From Orientallactaga sibirica (Eukaryota > Chordata > Mammalia > Rodentia > Dipodidae): a stretch of 64,000 bases of DNA. The stretch lies in NCBI GenBank assembly GCA_036365145.1, contig JAEOAD010001365.1, forward strand, positions 518,501 to 582,500. The letters run 5' to 3'. The stretch's first letter is position 1. Every line of letters begins with the position of its first letter. Shown here one piece after another: positions 53,113 to 64,000 of this stretch. The notes under the pieces were generated by a model that worked only from the letters and a program-made list of their open reading frames with translations, ran no database searches and was not told the origin of the DNA. Made by a program: the position numbers and the translations under genes.

Positions 53113-54420
53113 TATTTTTAAAAAAATACCAAGGGAGCCAGGCGTGGTGGCGCATGCCTTTAATCCCAGCACTTGGGAGGCAGAGGTGGGAGGATCACCT
53201 AGAGTTTGAGGCCACCCTGAGACTACAAACAAACAAACAAAAAATACCAAGGGAAACAAAAAAACAAAAAAAGCTGGTCATGATGGCTCACACCTGTAAT
53301 CCCAGCACTCAAAGAGTGGTCATCATGGGCTACATAGTGAATAACCAGTTCAACCAGGGCTACATAGCAAGGCTTTGTCTCAAAAAGCCAATTAAAAATC
53401 AAAACAAACTGGGTGTGGTAGTGCTCGATTTTAATCCCAGCACTTTGGAGGCAGAGGTAGGAGGATCATCATGAGTTCAAGGCTACCCTGAGACTACATA
53501 GTGAATTCCAGGTCAGCCTGAGCTAGAGAGAGATCCTACCTTGAAAAAAAAAAAATCAAGGGCAAGCTGGTTATGGTGGCACACACCTTTAATCCCAGCA
53601 CTCGGGAGGCAGAGGTAAGATGATTGCCCTGAGTTTGAGGCCACCCTGAGATTAGATAGTGAATTCCAGGTCAGCCTGGGCTATAGTGAGATCCTACCTC
53701 AAAAAAAAACTAAAAAAAAAAAATCAAAGGCTGGAGAGATGGATTAGCAGGTAAGGTGCTTGCCTGCAAAGCCTAAGGACTCTTGTTCAGTCTCCAGATC
53801 CCACATAAGCCAGACACACAAAAGGTGAGGCAAGCACAAGGTCGCACATGCATACTAGGTGGCACAAATGTTTAGTGTTCAATTGCAGTGGCTGAGGCCC
53901 TGGTGTGCCAATTTTCTCTCTCTATGTCTCTCTCACTTTCTCTAAAAACTAAAAATAAATATTTTTAAAAATCAAGCCAGGTGTGGTGGAGCACGACTTT
54001 AATCCCAGCACTTGGGAGGCAGAGGTAGGAGGATCACTGTGAGTTTGAGTCCAGCCTGAGACTACATAGTGAATTCCAGGACAGCCTGTGTTAGAGTGAG
54101 ACCCCACCTCAAAAAAAATTCAGGCCAGGTGTGGTGGCACATGCCTTTAATCCCAGCACTCGGAAGACTGAGGTAGGAGGATTGCTGTGAGTTCATGGCC
54201 AGCCTGAGACTAATTCCAGGTCAGCCTGGGCTAGAGCAAGACCCTACTTCCTCGAAAAAGCAAAACATAAAATAAAATAAAAACAAGCTAGATATGGTGG
54301 TGCACACCTTCGATCCCAGCAGCAGTAGGAGCATAGCTGTGAGTTTGAGGCCAGCCTGAGATTACCAAGTGAGTGCCAAGTCAGCCTGGGCTGCAGTGAA
54401 ACCCTATCTCAAAAAAAAAA
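53113..54420. repeat. Kcnk6 3' flank: row of plus-strand B1 copies and one tRNA-derived SINE
   Basis: Plus B1 copies or remnants at about 53133-53230, 53270-53385, 53408-53555, 53565-53710, 53970-54115, 54120-54260 and 54285-54435. A plus tRNA-derived SINE lies at 53727-53960. The head-to-tail alignment of same-strand B1s is notable. Confidence 0.75.
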
Positions 54421-54689
54421 AAAAAAAAAAAAAAATCCAGAAAGCCATAGTGGCTAGAATATGAGGGGGCAATGAGAGAAAGGGAAGAGAACACATTGAG
54501 TCCTCTGAAAAGCACAGGTTGTAGAAAGTTCTCCCTCACCTCCAAGCCAGATGCTATGGAAAACAGGATGGATGGTGGGTCAGTGGCAGTACCTTGCACA
54601 TACTTGTGTGTAGGTATTCCTATTGGTCCATTCTAGACTCGGGCCCCACAGCCCAGTCCGGGTGTGTCCAGATCGATAGCGCTTTGGGG

Positions 54690-54913
54690 CTATCTGGGGA
54701 TGGAGGCATAGTCATTGTGGGAGCCAGTAGAGAGGTGCTGATGCAGTTCTGGCTGGGGGTCCAGAATGTCCACTTGATCATCTTCTTCCTGGCTAAGGTT
54801 GGTGGGGCCAGAATTAGGCAGCAGAATGAGCTCAGTGAGGCCATGGAGGTCGGACAGGTGGCGGATGGTCTGCAACACCAGCACCATGGCAACCAATCCC
54901 AGGAAAAGGTATG
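54690..54913 (-). CDS. Kcnk6: Kcnk6 last coding exon (M4 and C-terminal tail, stop)
   Basis: The acceptor GTGCAG|CA completes an Ala codon. The exon encodes [32 protein letters not shown], an acidic EEDDQVDIL stretch and NDYASIPR, then TAG. It is separated from the previous exon by a 162-bp intron. I saw no convincing AATAAA on this strand in the 700 bp below the stop; the area is B1-rich. Confidence 0.94.
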
Positions 54914-55471
54914 CTGCACACAAGGTGGGAAGAGAAGCAAAGATCTTGGAGTAGAGCTGTGGTTCCAGGCCCCTCCCCCTGTGATGGATTGAATCTACAT
55001 TCCCTAGGACATCACCATGTCCTCCTAAGATCCCTGCTGCCCGACTGCAGGTACCCAGCCACACACCCAGCTCACCTGTGATGAGCACCTTGTAGAGGGC
55101 CCGGTAGTGCTGGCCAGGGGCTTCCCCAGGCACATAGTCCCCCAGGCCAATGGTGGACAGAGAGATGAAGCAGAAGTAGAAAGCATCTAGAAAGCTCCAG
55201 GCTTCTTCAAGGTAGGCAAAGACTGCAGCTGGCACCAGGAAGCAGACAGCCACTATGGCTGCCAGCAGGGCCACCAAGTGCCAGCGGGCTGCCTGGCGAG
55301 GGTGCCAGCCCCAATGCAAACTCAGCCAAGACAGGGGGGCATGGGTGAGCAGCAACGACAGGCGCTGCGCAGAGGCGGTCAACAACAGCATGGTGATCGG
55401 CACGCCCAGGAGTGCAAAGATGATGGAGAAGGCCTTGCCCCCGTCGGTCAGTGGTGTTGTGTAGCCATATC
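54690..55471 (-). CDS. Kcnk6: Kcnk6 (TWIK-2) two-pore potassium channel, last two coding exons; 5' exon absent
   Basis: KCNK6 is a K2P potassium channel with four transmembrane segments and two pore loops, found at the plasma membrane and in endolysosomes. The visible part, about 205 of roughly 313 residues, begins at GYGY of the first selectivity filter. It contains M2 ([13 protein letters not shown]), M3 ([20 protein letters not shown]), pore 2 with the filter [11 protein letters not shown]4 ([16 protein letters not shown]) and a cytoplasmic tail ending DYASIPR. That last tyrosine motif is known for lysosomal targeting of TWIK-2. Exon 1 (M1, extracellular cap, start of pore 1) is not seen up to 64 kb, so it must lie beyond the window if the gene is intact. 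The strand and position upstream of Catsperg agree with the human locus. Confidence 0.94.
55076..55471 (-). CDS. Kcnk6: Kcnk6 penultimate coding exon (M2, M3, pore 2)
   Basis: A 396-bp exon. Acceptor TCCACAG with entry at the second base of a Gly codon (GA|TAT GGC), donor ACAG|GTGAGC, phase 1 exit. It encodes [20 protein letters not shown] through [20 protein letters not shown] and YKVLIT. Confidence 0.94.
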
Positions 55472-55737
55472 CTGTGGAAGGAGGGCAGTCCTCCTGTACA
55501 CTGGGGCCTCCACAGACGGGCTGTGGGCACCCTGCTTGAGGACTGAGCCCTCCCATAACCCCACTACTCTCCAGAGCCTCCTTGTTCTCAAGCGGTAAAA
55601 GCTCTATCTACCTATGGCTCTAGTTGGGAGCCATGGTTTCTTTTATTTATGTTTTTTCCTTGTGGTCTCCTTTGAAACCCAGAGAAAGACTTTAACCCTC
55701 TGGACTCAACTTGCTGCACTTGCTTTGTGTTTCTTTC

Positions 55738-55739
55738 CT

Positions 55740-55802
<63 letters not shown>
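55738..55802. repeat. (CTTT)n microsatellite
   Basis: About 16 uninterrupted CTTT units next to a minus B1, the reverse of the usual A-tail expansion. Confidence 0.95.
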
Positions 55803-56362
55803 GTTTGTTTGTTTTGTTTTGTTTTTTGAGGTAGGGTCTCGCTCTAGCCCAGGCTGACCTGGAATTCACTATGTAATCTCATGGTGGCCTCGAACTCATG
55901 GTGATCCTCCTACCTCTGCCTCCTGAGTGCTGAGAGTAAAAGTGTGCACCACCACGCCCAGCTTCCTCTTTTCTTTTCTTTTTTTAATATCTTTATTTTA
56001 TTTTATTTTTTTCAGGACTAGGGATCAAACCCATAGCCTTGTGCATCTGAGCAAGCACTCTACCACTGAATCATGTCCTTGCCTCTCACTGGTGGATTTA
56101 CTAGGCAAAGGATCTACTGCTGAGCATCACCCCCAGTTCCTTTACTGGTAGATTCTGGGCAAGAGCTCTACTGATAAGCTTTAGTTAACCCTCACTTCTT
56201 CATGTGCTTGTTTTGTTTTGTTTTGTTTTTGTTTTTAGATATAGGTTCTCACTCTAGCCCAGGCTGACCTGGAATTCACTAGTAGTCTCAAGACTGGCCT
56301 CAAATTCACAGTGATCCTCCTACCTCTGCCTCCCAAGTACTGGAATTAAAGGCATGTGCCAC

Positions 56363-56368
<6 letters not shown>

Positions 56369-56417
<49 letters not shown>
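56369..56417. repeat. (AT)n microsatellite
   Basis: About 24 uninterrupted AT units between two minus B1 copies. Confidence 0.95.
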
Positions 56418-56445
<28 letters not shown>

Positions 56446-57072
56446 CCGAGGTAGGGTCTCACTCTAGCTCAGGCTGACCTGGAATTCACTATGTAGTCTA
56501 GTCTCAGGGTGGCCTCAATCTCATGGCGATCCTCCTACCTCTGCCTCCCTAGTGCTGGGATTAAAGGTGTGCGCCACCACGCCCAGCTCTTGTGTTTTTT
56601 TTTTTTTGAAGGTAAGGCCAACAGGCTATCCCCCCTTTTATGAGAGGGGGAGAGCGAAAGAAGGGGGCGGGATTGCCACTCCAGGACCTCCAGACATTGT
56701 AATTGAACTCTGGACACGTGTGCCACCTTGTGCTCATGTACAACCTTGCGTCACTTTGTGCATCTGGCTTACGTGGGACCTGGAGAGTCCTCAGGCTTTG
56801 CAGGCAAGCACTTTAAATGCTAAACCATCTCTCCAGCCCTTTTTTTATTTTTTGAGAGAGAGGAAGAGGCAGAGAAAGAGAGAGAGAATGGGCACTCCAG
56901 CAGCCTCTCAGCTGCTGTGAACAAACTCTAGACGGGGGTGCCCCTTGTGGGCAAGTGTGGCATTGCACCCTTGCATCACTTTTTGCATCTGGCTACACGT
57001 GGGACCTGGAGAATGGAACAGGCGTTCTTAGGCTTGGCAGGCCGGCCCCTTAACTGCTAAGTCATCTCTACA

Positions 57073-57108
<36 letters not shown>

Positions 57109-60100
57109 AGAGAGAGAGTCAGAGAGAGAAAGGGACAGGGACAGATAGAGAATGGGCATGCCAGCAGCCTCTCAGCTGCTGTGAACAAGCCCCAGATGCG
57201 TGTACCCCCTTGTGGGCAAGTGCAGCATTGCACCCTTGTATCACTTTATGTCTGGCTTAAAGTGTGACCTGGAGAATCAAACTGAAGTTCTTAGGCTTAG
57301 CAGGTAGGCGTCTTAGCCCCTAAGCCATCTCTCCAGTCCCCCCCTTTTTTTGAGAGAAACAGAGAAAAGAGGCAGAGAGAGAGAGAGAGAGAGAGAGAAT
57401 GGGCTCCAGCCCTTATTGTTCTTTTTTTTAATTTTTATTTTATTTATTTATTTGAGAGAGAGAAAGAATAGGTGTGCCAGGGCAGTCACTGCAAACAAAC
57501 TCCAGACACATTTGCCACCTTGAGCATCTGGCTTATGTGGGTCCTGGGGAATTGAGCCAGAGTGCTTTGGCTTTGCAGGCAAGTGCCTTAACTGCTAAGC
57601 CATCTTTCCAGCCCTTTACTTATTTACTTATTTTTATTTTTTGGTTTTTCTAGGTATGGTCTAGCTCAGGCTGGCCTAGAATTTACCATGTAGTCTCAGG
57701 GTGGCCTTGAACTCACAGCAATCCTACCTGTGCCTCCTCCTGAGTGCTGGGATTAAAGACGTGTACCACCACACCTGGCTTCTTTATTTTTCTTTAAAAT
57801 TTTCTTTAAATTAAAAAAAAATTATGGGCTGGAGGCATGACTTAGTGGTTAAGGCGTTTGCCTGTGAAGCCAAAGGACCCAGGTTCGATTCCCCAGGACC
57901 CACATAAACCAGATGCACAAGGGACACATGAGTCTGGAGTTCGTTTGCAGTGGCTGAAGGTCCTGGCATGCCCATTCTGTCTGTCTGTCTCTCTTCTCTC
58001 TGTCTCTCTCTTTCTCTCTCTGCCTGCAAATAAATAAATAAAAATATTTTTTAAATTTATGATAGCCAGGCATGGTGGCGCATACCTTTAATCCCAGCAC
58101 TCGGGAAGCAGAGGTAGGAAGATCGTCGTGAGTTCAAGGCCATCCTGAGACTACTGAGAGAATTCCAGGTCAGCCTGTGCTATAGTGAGACTCTACCTTG
58201 AAAAAAAAAAAAATTTAAGCCGGGTGTGGTGGCACACGCCTTTAATCCCAGCACTCGGGAGGCAGAGGTGGGAGGATCGAGGTGAGTTTGAGGCCACCCT
58301 GAGACTACATAGTAAGTTCCAGGTCAGCCTGGGCTAGAGTGAGACCCTACCTCAAAAAAAAAAAATTATGAGAGAGAGAGAATTGGCACACCAGGGCCTC
58401 CAGCCATTGCAATCAAACTCCAGACACATGCACCACCTTGGACACATGTGAGACCTTGGGTCACCTTATGCGTCCAGCTTATGTAGGACCTGGAGAGTCG
58501 AACATGAGTCCTTAAGATTCACAGGTAAGTGTCTTAGCTACTAAGCCATCTCTCCTGCCCCCCACCCTTTTTGTTTGTTTTTCGAGGTAGGGTCTCACTC
58601 TAGCCCAGGCTGACCTGGAATTCACTCTGTATTCTCAGGGTGGCCTTGAACTCCTCCTACCTCTGCCTCCCTAGTGCTGGGATTAAGTGCCCTCAAGTGC
58701 CTTCAAGTGCCCTCAAGCCCTGCCTTCTTTTTGGTTTTTTGAAATAGTGTCTTGCTGTAGCCCAGGCTGACCTGGAATTAGTCTCAGGCTGGCCTAGAAC
58801 TCACAGTAATCCTCTTACCTCAGTCTCCCAAGTGCTAGGATTAAAGGCATGCACCACCACATCTGACTAATTTTTTTTTATTTATTTGAGAGAAAGAGTG
58901 AGACATAGGCTGGAGTAATGGCTTATGAGAAAAAGAGAAATATATATATAGAAAGAGAGAAAGAAAATGGGCATGCCAGAACCTCTAGCCACTGCAGACA
59001 AATTCCAGATGCATGCACCACCTTGTACACCTGGCTTTAAGTGGATACTGGGGAATGGAACCTGGGTTCTTAGGCTTTGCAGGCAAACACCTTAACTGCT
59101 GAGCCATCTCTCCAGCCTTCTTTTTTGGTATTTGTTTATGAGAGAGAGGGAGAATTGGCGCACCTCTAGCTACTGCAGTCGAACTCCAGACATGTGCACC
59201 ATCCTGTGTGCATGTGTGAACATGTACACTTAAGTCACCTTGTGTGTCTGGTTTATGTGGGATCTGGAGAGTTGAACATGGGTCCTTAGGCTTTGCAGGT
59301 AGGCATCTTAACCACTAAGCTATAACTCCAGCCCTCTAGCCCCCTTTTTTTTTTTTAATTTTGTTTTTTAATTTTAGATAGAGCAAGAGAGAGTGAGAGA
59401 CAGGGAGAGAGAAATTTGGTGCGCCAGGGCCTCAGCCACTGCAAGTGAACTCCAGATGCTTGTGCCACCTAGTGGGCATGTGTGACCTAGTGCTTGCTTC
59501 ACCTTTGTGCATCTGGCTAACATGGGATCTGGAGAGTAGAACATGAGTCCTTAGGCTTCGCAGACAAGCACCTTAACCGCTAAGCCATCTCTGCAGCCAA
59601 TAGTCCCTTTTTGAATCAGGGTTTCATGTAACTCAAGCTGTACTTAAAATCACTATGTAGCTGAGGTCAGCCTTGAATTACTGATCCTTCTGCCTTCACC
59701 TCCCCAGTGCTAGGTTCACACTTAGGCAATACCACACGTTTTCCCCCCTTGTGAAGGATCTCACTATGTAGTCCTGACTGGCCTGGTGCTCACTATGTAA
59801 ACCAGGCTGCTCTCCTACTGCTTCTGTCTCTTGAGTGCTAGGATTACAGGCATGTACTACCATAGGAACAGCAGGTGAAGACAATCTAGTGTCCAGGAAT
59901 AAAGTGACTCTTACTGAGAGTATTAACAATGTCAGAGTCCAGAGAGAGAGAGAGGAGTGTAGAGTTTGTTTGTTGGTTTGGTTTTTTGTTTGCTTGTTTG
60001 TTTTTGAGGTAGGGTCTGACTCTAGCCCAGGTTGATCTGGCACTCATTCTGTAGTTCCTGGCTGGTCTTGAACTCACTATAATCCACCTACCTCTGCCTC

Positions 60101-60739
60101 CCAAGTGCTAGGATTAAAGGCATGCGCCACCACACCCAGCTAGTTGGTTTGGTTCTTTAAAAATGTGTACATTAGGGTAGGGGAGGGAAATATGTGTTTT
60201 TGTATGTAAGTATAGAAGTTGTCAATTAAAAAAAATAATAATTTAAAAAAATGTAGCCAGGCGTGGTGGAGCACTCCTTTAATCCCAGCACTCAGAAGGC
60301 AGAGGTAGGAGGATCGCTGAGAGTTCGAGGCCACCCTGAGACTACATAGTTAATTCCAGGTCAGCCTAGACCAGAGTGAGACCCTACCTTGCAAAACAAA
60401 AAAAAAAAAAAAAAAAGTGTACATTAGCTGGGTGTGGTGGCACATGCCTTTAATCCCAGCACTTGGGAGGCAGAGGTAAGAGGATCGCCATGAGTTCAAG
60501 GCCACCCTGAGACTACATAGTGAATTCCAGGTCAGCCTGGACTAGAACAAGACCCTACCTGGAAAAAACACACAAAAAAAGTCTATTTTGGGGGGATGGC
60601 TTAGTGGTTAAGGCTTAGTGGTTAAGCCAAAGGACCCAGGTTCAATTCCCCAGGACCCATGTAAGCCAGATACACAAAATGGTTAATGCATCTGGAGTTC
60701 ATTTATAGTGGCAGGAGGCCCTGGTGCACCCATTCTTTC

Positions 60740-61280
60740 TCTCTCTCAAATAATTAAATAAATAAATAAATTTTAAAAAGAAAGAAAGAAAGAAAAGAGA
60801 GAAAGAGCCGGGCATGGTGGCGCACGCCTTTAATCCCAGCACTCGGGAGGCAGAGGTAGTAGGATCGCCAAGAGTTCGAGGCCACCCTGAGACTACATAG
60901 TTAATTCCAGGTCAGCCTGGACTAGAGTGAAACCCTACCTCGAAAAAACCATAAAAAAAAAAAAAAAGAAAAGAGAGAAAGAGTCAGGCAGTTCTCTCTC
61001 AAATAATTAAATCCCAGCCTAAAAAACAAAGTGAATTCCAGAAAAGTCAGAAAGAGCTAGAGTGCATGGTGGCGACATTTTAATCCCAGCACAAATAATT
61101 AAATAAATAAATAAATTTTAAAAAAAAAAAAAGAAAAGAGAGAAAGAGTCAGGATCGCCAAGGCGAGGCCACCCTGAGATACATAGTTAATTCCAGGTCA
61201 GCCTGGACTAGAGTGAAACCCTACCTCGAAAAAACCATAAAAAAAAAAAAAAAGAAAAGAGAGAAAGAGTCAGGCATAGT
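60740..61280. repeat. Scrambled partial duplications of a SINE junction
   Basis: The junction AAATAATTAAATAAATAAAT...AAGAGAGAAAGAG at 60748-60806 recurs at 61093-61150 (offset 345). CCTGGACTAGAGTGAAACCC...ACCATAAAA at 60917-60955 recurs at 61202-61240 (offset 285). Short B1 pieces between them are out of order (60985-61092). Confidence 0.75.
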
Positions 61281-61562
61281 GGCGCACTCCTTTAATCCCA
61301 GCGCTTGGAAGGCAGAGGTAGGAGGATCACCGTGAGTTCGAGGCCAGCCTGAGACTACATAGTGAATTCCAGGACAGCCAGGGCTAGAATGAGACCCTAC
61401 CTTGAAAAAAAAAGAGAGAAGCCGGGCGTGGTGGCGCACGCCTTTAATCCCAGCACTCGGGAGGCAGAGGTAGGAGGATTGCTGTGAGTTCGAGGCCACC
61501 CTGAGACTACATAGTGAATTCCAGGTCAGCCTGAACTAGAGTGAGACCCTACCTCGAAAAAC

Positions 61563-61593
<31 letters not shown>

Positions 61594-63220
61594 GAGAGAG
61601 AAAGTGAGTATGGGACCTTCTGCCACTGTAAATGAACTCCAGACATCCACATGTGCTTCTTGTGTATCTGGCTTTATGTGGGTAATGGGCGAATGGAACC
61701 CAGGTAGCCAGGCTTTCGGGCTTGGCAAGCAAGTGCCTTTATTCTAAACACTTTAAGAATGATTTTATTTATTTATATGCATGGAGTGTAAGAAAGAATA
61801 GGCACACCAGGGCCTCTACCCACTGAAAATGAACTCCAGATATATGCAGCACTTTGTGCATCTGGCTTTCCATGGATACTGGGGAACTGAACCTAGGGCC
61901 TTAGGTTTGGCAGGCAAGTGACTTAACCACTGAACCATTTCTCCAGCACTTAGAAGTTTTTTTTTTTAATCTGTGTGGCCAGACATGGTAGTGTACACTT
62001 TTAGTCCCAGCACTTGGGAGGCAGAGGTAGGAGGAACACCATGAGTTCAAGGCCATCCTGAAACTACATAGTGAATTCCAGGTCAGCCTGGGCTAGAGCG
62101 TGACCCTACCTGGAAAAAAAAAAAAAAAAAAAAAGCCGGGCGTGGTGGCGCATGCCTTTAATCCCAGCACTCGGGAGGCAGAGGTAGGAGGATCGCCGTG
62201 AGTTCGAGGCCACCCTGTGACTACATAGTGAATTCCAGGTCAGCCTGAACTAGGGTGAGACCCTACCTCTGAAAAAAAGAAAAAAAAAAAAATCTGTGTG
62301 GGGCTGAAGAGATTGCTTAGTGGTTTAGGCATTTGCCTTCGAAGCCAAAAGACCCAGGTCCAATTCCCCTGGACCCACATAAGCCAGGTGCACAAGGGAC
62401 ACATGCATCTGGACTTCGTTTGCAGTGGCTGGAGGCCCTGGCATGCCCATTCTCTCTCTGTCTTTCTCTCCCTCTCTCTCTCTCTCTGCTTGCAAATAAA
62501 AATAAATAAATAAAAATTAAAAGTTTAAAAAAATCTGTGTGTGTAGAGATACACACATGTTGTGGTGGCAAAGGACAACTTCAGGTGTCAACCCTCATTT
62601 TTCACCTTGTTTGAAGCAGGGTCTTTTTTTTTTTTTCTGAGGTAGGGGCTCACTCTAGCCCAGGTTGACCTGGCACTCACTCTGTACTGTCAGACTAACC
62701 TCAAACTCAGTGATCCTACTACCTCTGCCTCCTGAGTGCTGGGATTAAAGATGTATGCCACCACACTCGGCTGAAGCAGGATCTTTTATTGTTCACTGCT
62801 GTGTAATACAGACTAGCTGTACTGAGAGAGAGAGCTTCCCGGGATTTTCTTGTCTTGCTGTAGACACTGTGGGATTAGATACTTGTATGCTACTGTGTCC
62901 CTCAAGTACTTTATCCACTGAGCCATCTCTCCAGCCCCTAGAGAGCTGGTTTTTTTAATTGTTTTTTTAATTTTATTTATTTTTGGAGAGAGACATAGAG
63001 AGGACAGAGAGGGAGAGGGAGACAGATAGAGATGGGCACGCCAGCAGTGTCTCAGCTGCTGTGAACGAAATCCAGATGCGTGCGCCCCCTTGTGGTCAAG
63101 TGCGGCACTGCGCCCTTGCGTCACTTTGCATCTGGCTAAACGTGGGACCTGGAGATTGGAACCGGGTTCTTAGGCTTAGCAGGCAGGCGCCTTAACCGTT
63201 AAGCCATCTCTCCAGCCCGA

Positions 63221-64000
63221 GAGCTGGTTTTTTGTTTGTTTTTGTTCTTTTCTATCACTGATCTACACCCTCCAGCCCTCAATCATGGGGTGTTTTTGGT
63301 TTGGAAAGGGCTAAAGGTTTTGCCTGAGACAGTGGGGTAGGAGTCGCTGCCTGAGAAGCTTCTAACTGGACAGTGGCAGTCAGTGGTTATCTAGAGGATG
63401 CTCTGCGTGCATCTCTTTCATACAGCCATAGCTGTTAGGCTGGTGAATTAGGAGACCCGTGTCTGATACAGTGTTCCAGTTAGGTGAAAAACTGCAATAC
63501 AGGAGAGGGGGTGGGGCCCTGTGCTAAACCATGGCTGAAGAATATTAGGTCAGGCGAGGGATAGAGACATCTTTGGCCTGAGTTTCTTGCTGAAGACTAC
63601 CCAAGGTCAGAGAAGTGGATATTTCAGTAAGGGAACCAGGTCTCCTGGAAAACAGACCTCTAAGTGATGGTATCCTGCTGGCACTTCTGCCTATCATGCA
63701 GGAGGTCTGGAATAGGATTCCAGTACTGCACCACAGTCTTTGCTGGGCCACCAGAGTCAAGAGGAAGTTTCAGTGAGACATTCTGGGAAGGACTTATCTG
63801 GAGTCAGGGGACACAGTTGGAAGGGAAGGCTATACTAGCCCAGAGAGAGGCACAGGGCTCCTGGTGTGGCTGAGGACTCTGAGGCCAGAGACTGCAGGAT
63901 GGTAGGTAGAGGGTCCCAGAAGACAGTCTTAGGTCTAGAAGGGACTCAGATTCCCAAAGGGGATAAGACCAAGGAGTGGATGCAGGTGTGGTAATACACA
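63221..64000. other. Non-repetitive sequence at the window edge (Kcnk6 intron 1), nothing recognised
   Basis: This is the longest stretch near the right end without SINEs. Only short chance frames occur and none resembles Kcnk6 exon 1 or another protein I know. It could hold regulatory sequence. Confidence 0.5.

Larger units (their letters stand above)
55500..63220. repeat. Kcnk6 intron 1: dense SINEs and microsatellites
   Basis: A CTTT repeat (55738-55802); minus B1 copies (55825-55965, 56235-56368, 56440-56588, 57640-57780, 58575-58700, 58735-58865, 60003-60140, 62635-62775); an AT repeat (56369-56417). tRNA-derived SINEs on minus (56630-56840, 56850-57075, 57095-57340, 57440-57615, 58370-58560, 58880-59115, 59125-59330, 59365-59600, 61600-61745, 61755-61950, 62965-63219) and plus (57827-58045, 60585-60775, 62300-62515). 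Plus B1 copies (58062-58210, 58220-58365, 60256-60410, 60425-60580, 60807-60967, 61275-61410, 61421-61583, 61975-62130, 62135-62291). An ID-like minus copy lies at 56010-56090. Confidence 0.7.

Noticed and set aside
54594..55598. Plus-strand frames of 106-132 codons opposite Kcnk6
   Set aside because: Antisense shadows of the Kcnk6 exons.

Overview
The window is nuclear DNA from a rodent. It is saturated with B1-type SINEs (7SL-derived) and tRNA-derived SINEs with polymerase III A and B boxes. A few ID-like elements, older MIR and L2 fragments, LTR elements and long simple repeats are also present. The combination of B1 and the 'GGCTGGAGAGATGGCTTAGCGG' SINE suggests a dipodoid rodent (jerboa-like) to me, but that is recognition from memory and not proven here.

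Two protein-coding genes are visible, both on the minus strand. (1) Catsperg, the gamma auxiliary subunit of the sperm CatSper calcium channel, occupies about 2.0-39.8 kb. I could place 28 coding exons with GT/AG borders and matching phases. They sum to 3,414 nt, that is 1,137 codons plus a stop. Exon 1 (39794) carries the ATG, exon 28 carries the stop (2220), and an AATAAA lies at 2030-2025. (2) Kcnk6 (TWIK-2 two-pore potassium channel) is represented by its last two coding exons at 54690-55471. The first exon, with the start codon and most of pore 1, is not found in the window and probably lies beyond 64 kb. The order Kcnk6 then Catsperg on one strand matches the human 19q13.2 arrangement as I recall it.

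Layout in + coordinates: 1-2.0 kb, SINE-rich flank downstream of Catsperg; 2.0-39.8 kb, Catsperg, with introns filled by SINEs; 39.8-41.85 kb, a GC-rich, largely SINE-free block upstream of the Catsperg start. That block holds an 18-copy 24-bp GC-box minisatellite, a 521-codon Arg/Lys/Ser/Gly-rich open frame of doubtful status, and YY1-like and ZNF143-like motifs. 41.85-54.7 kb is intergenic: an inverted pair of LTR-like arms, an internally deleted endogenous retrovirus with a 6-bp target duplication, a solo LTR inserted in a SINE and itself carrying a B1, and a 1.4-kb LINE-like 3' fragment. 54.7-64 kb is Kcnk6 and its first intron.

The two genes are not functionally linked: one product works in the sperm flagellum, the other is a broadly expressed potassium channel. 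I found no undescribed system. The item most worth checking is the GC-rich block with the long RSKS-repeat frame just upstream of Catsperg.
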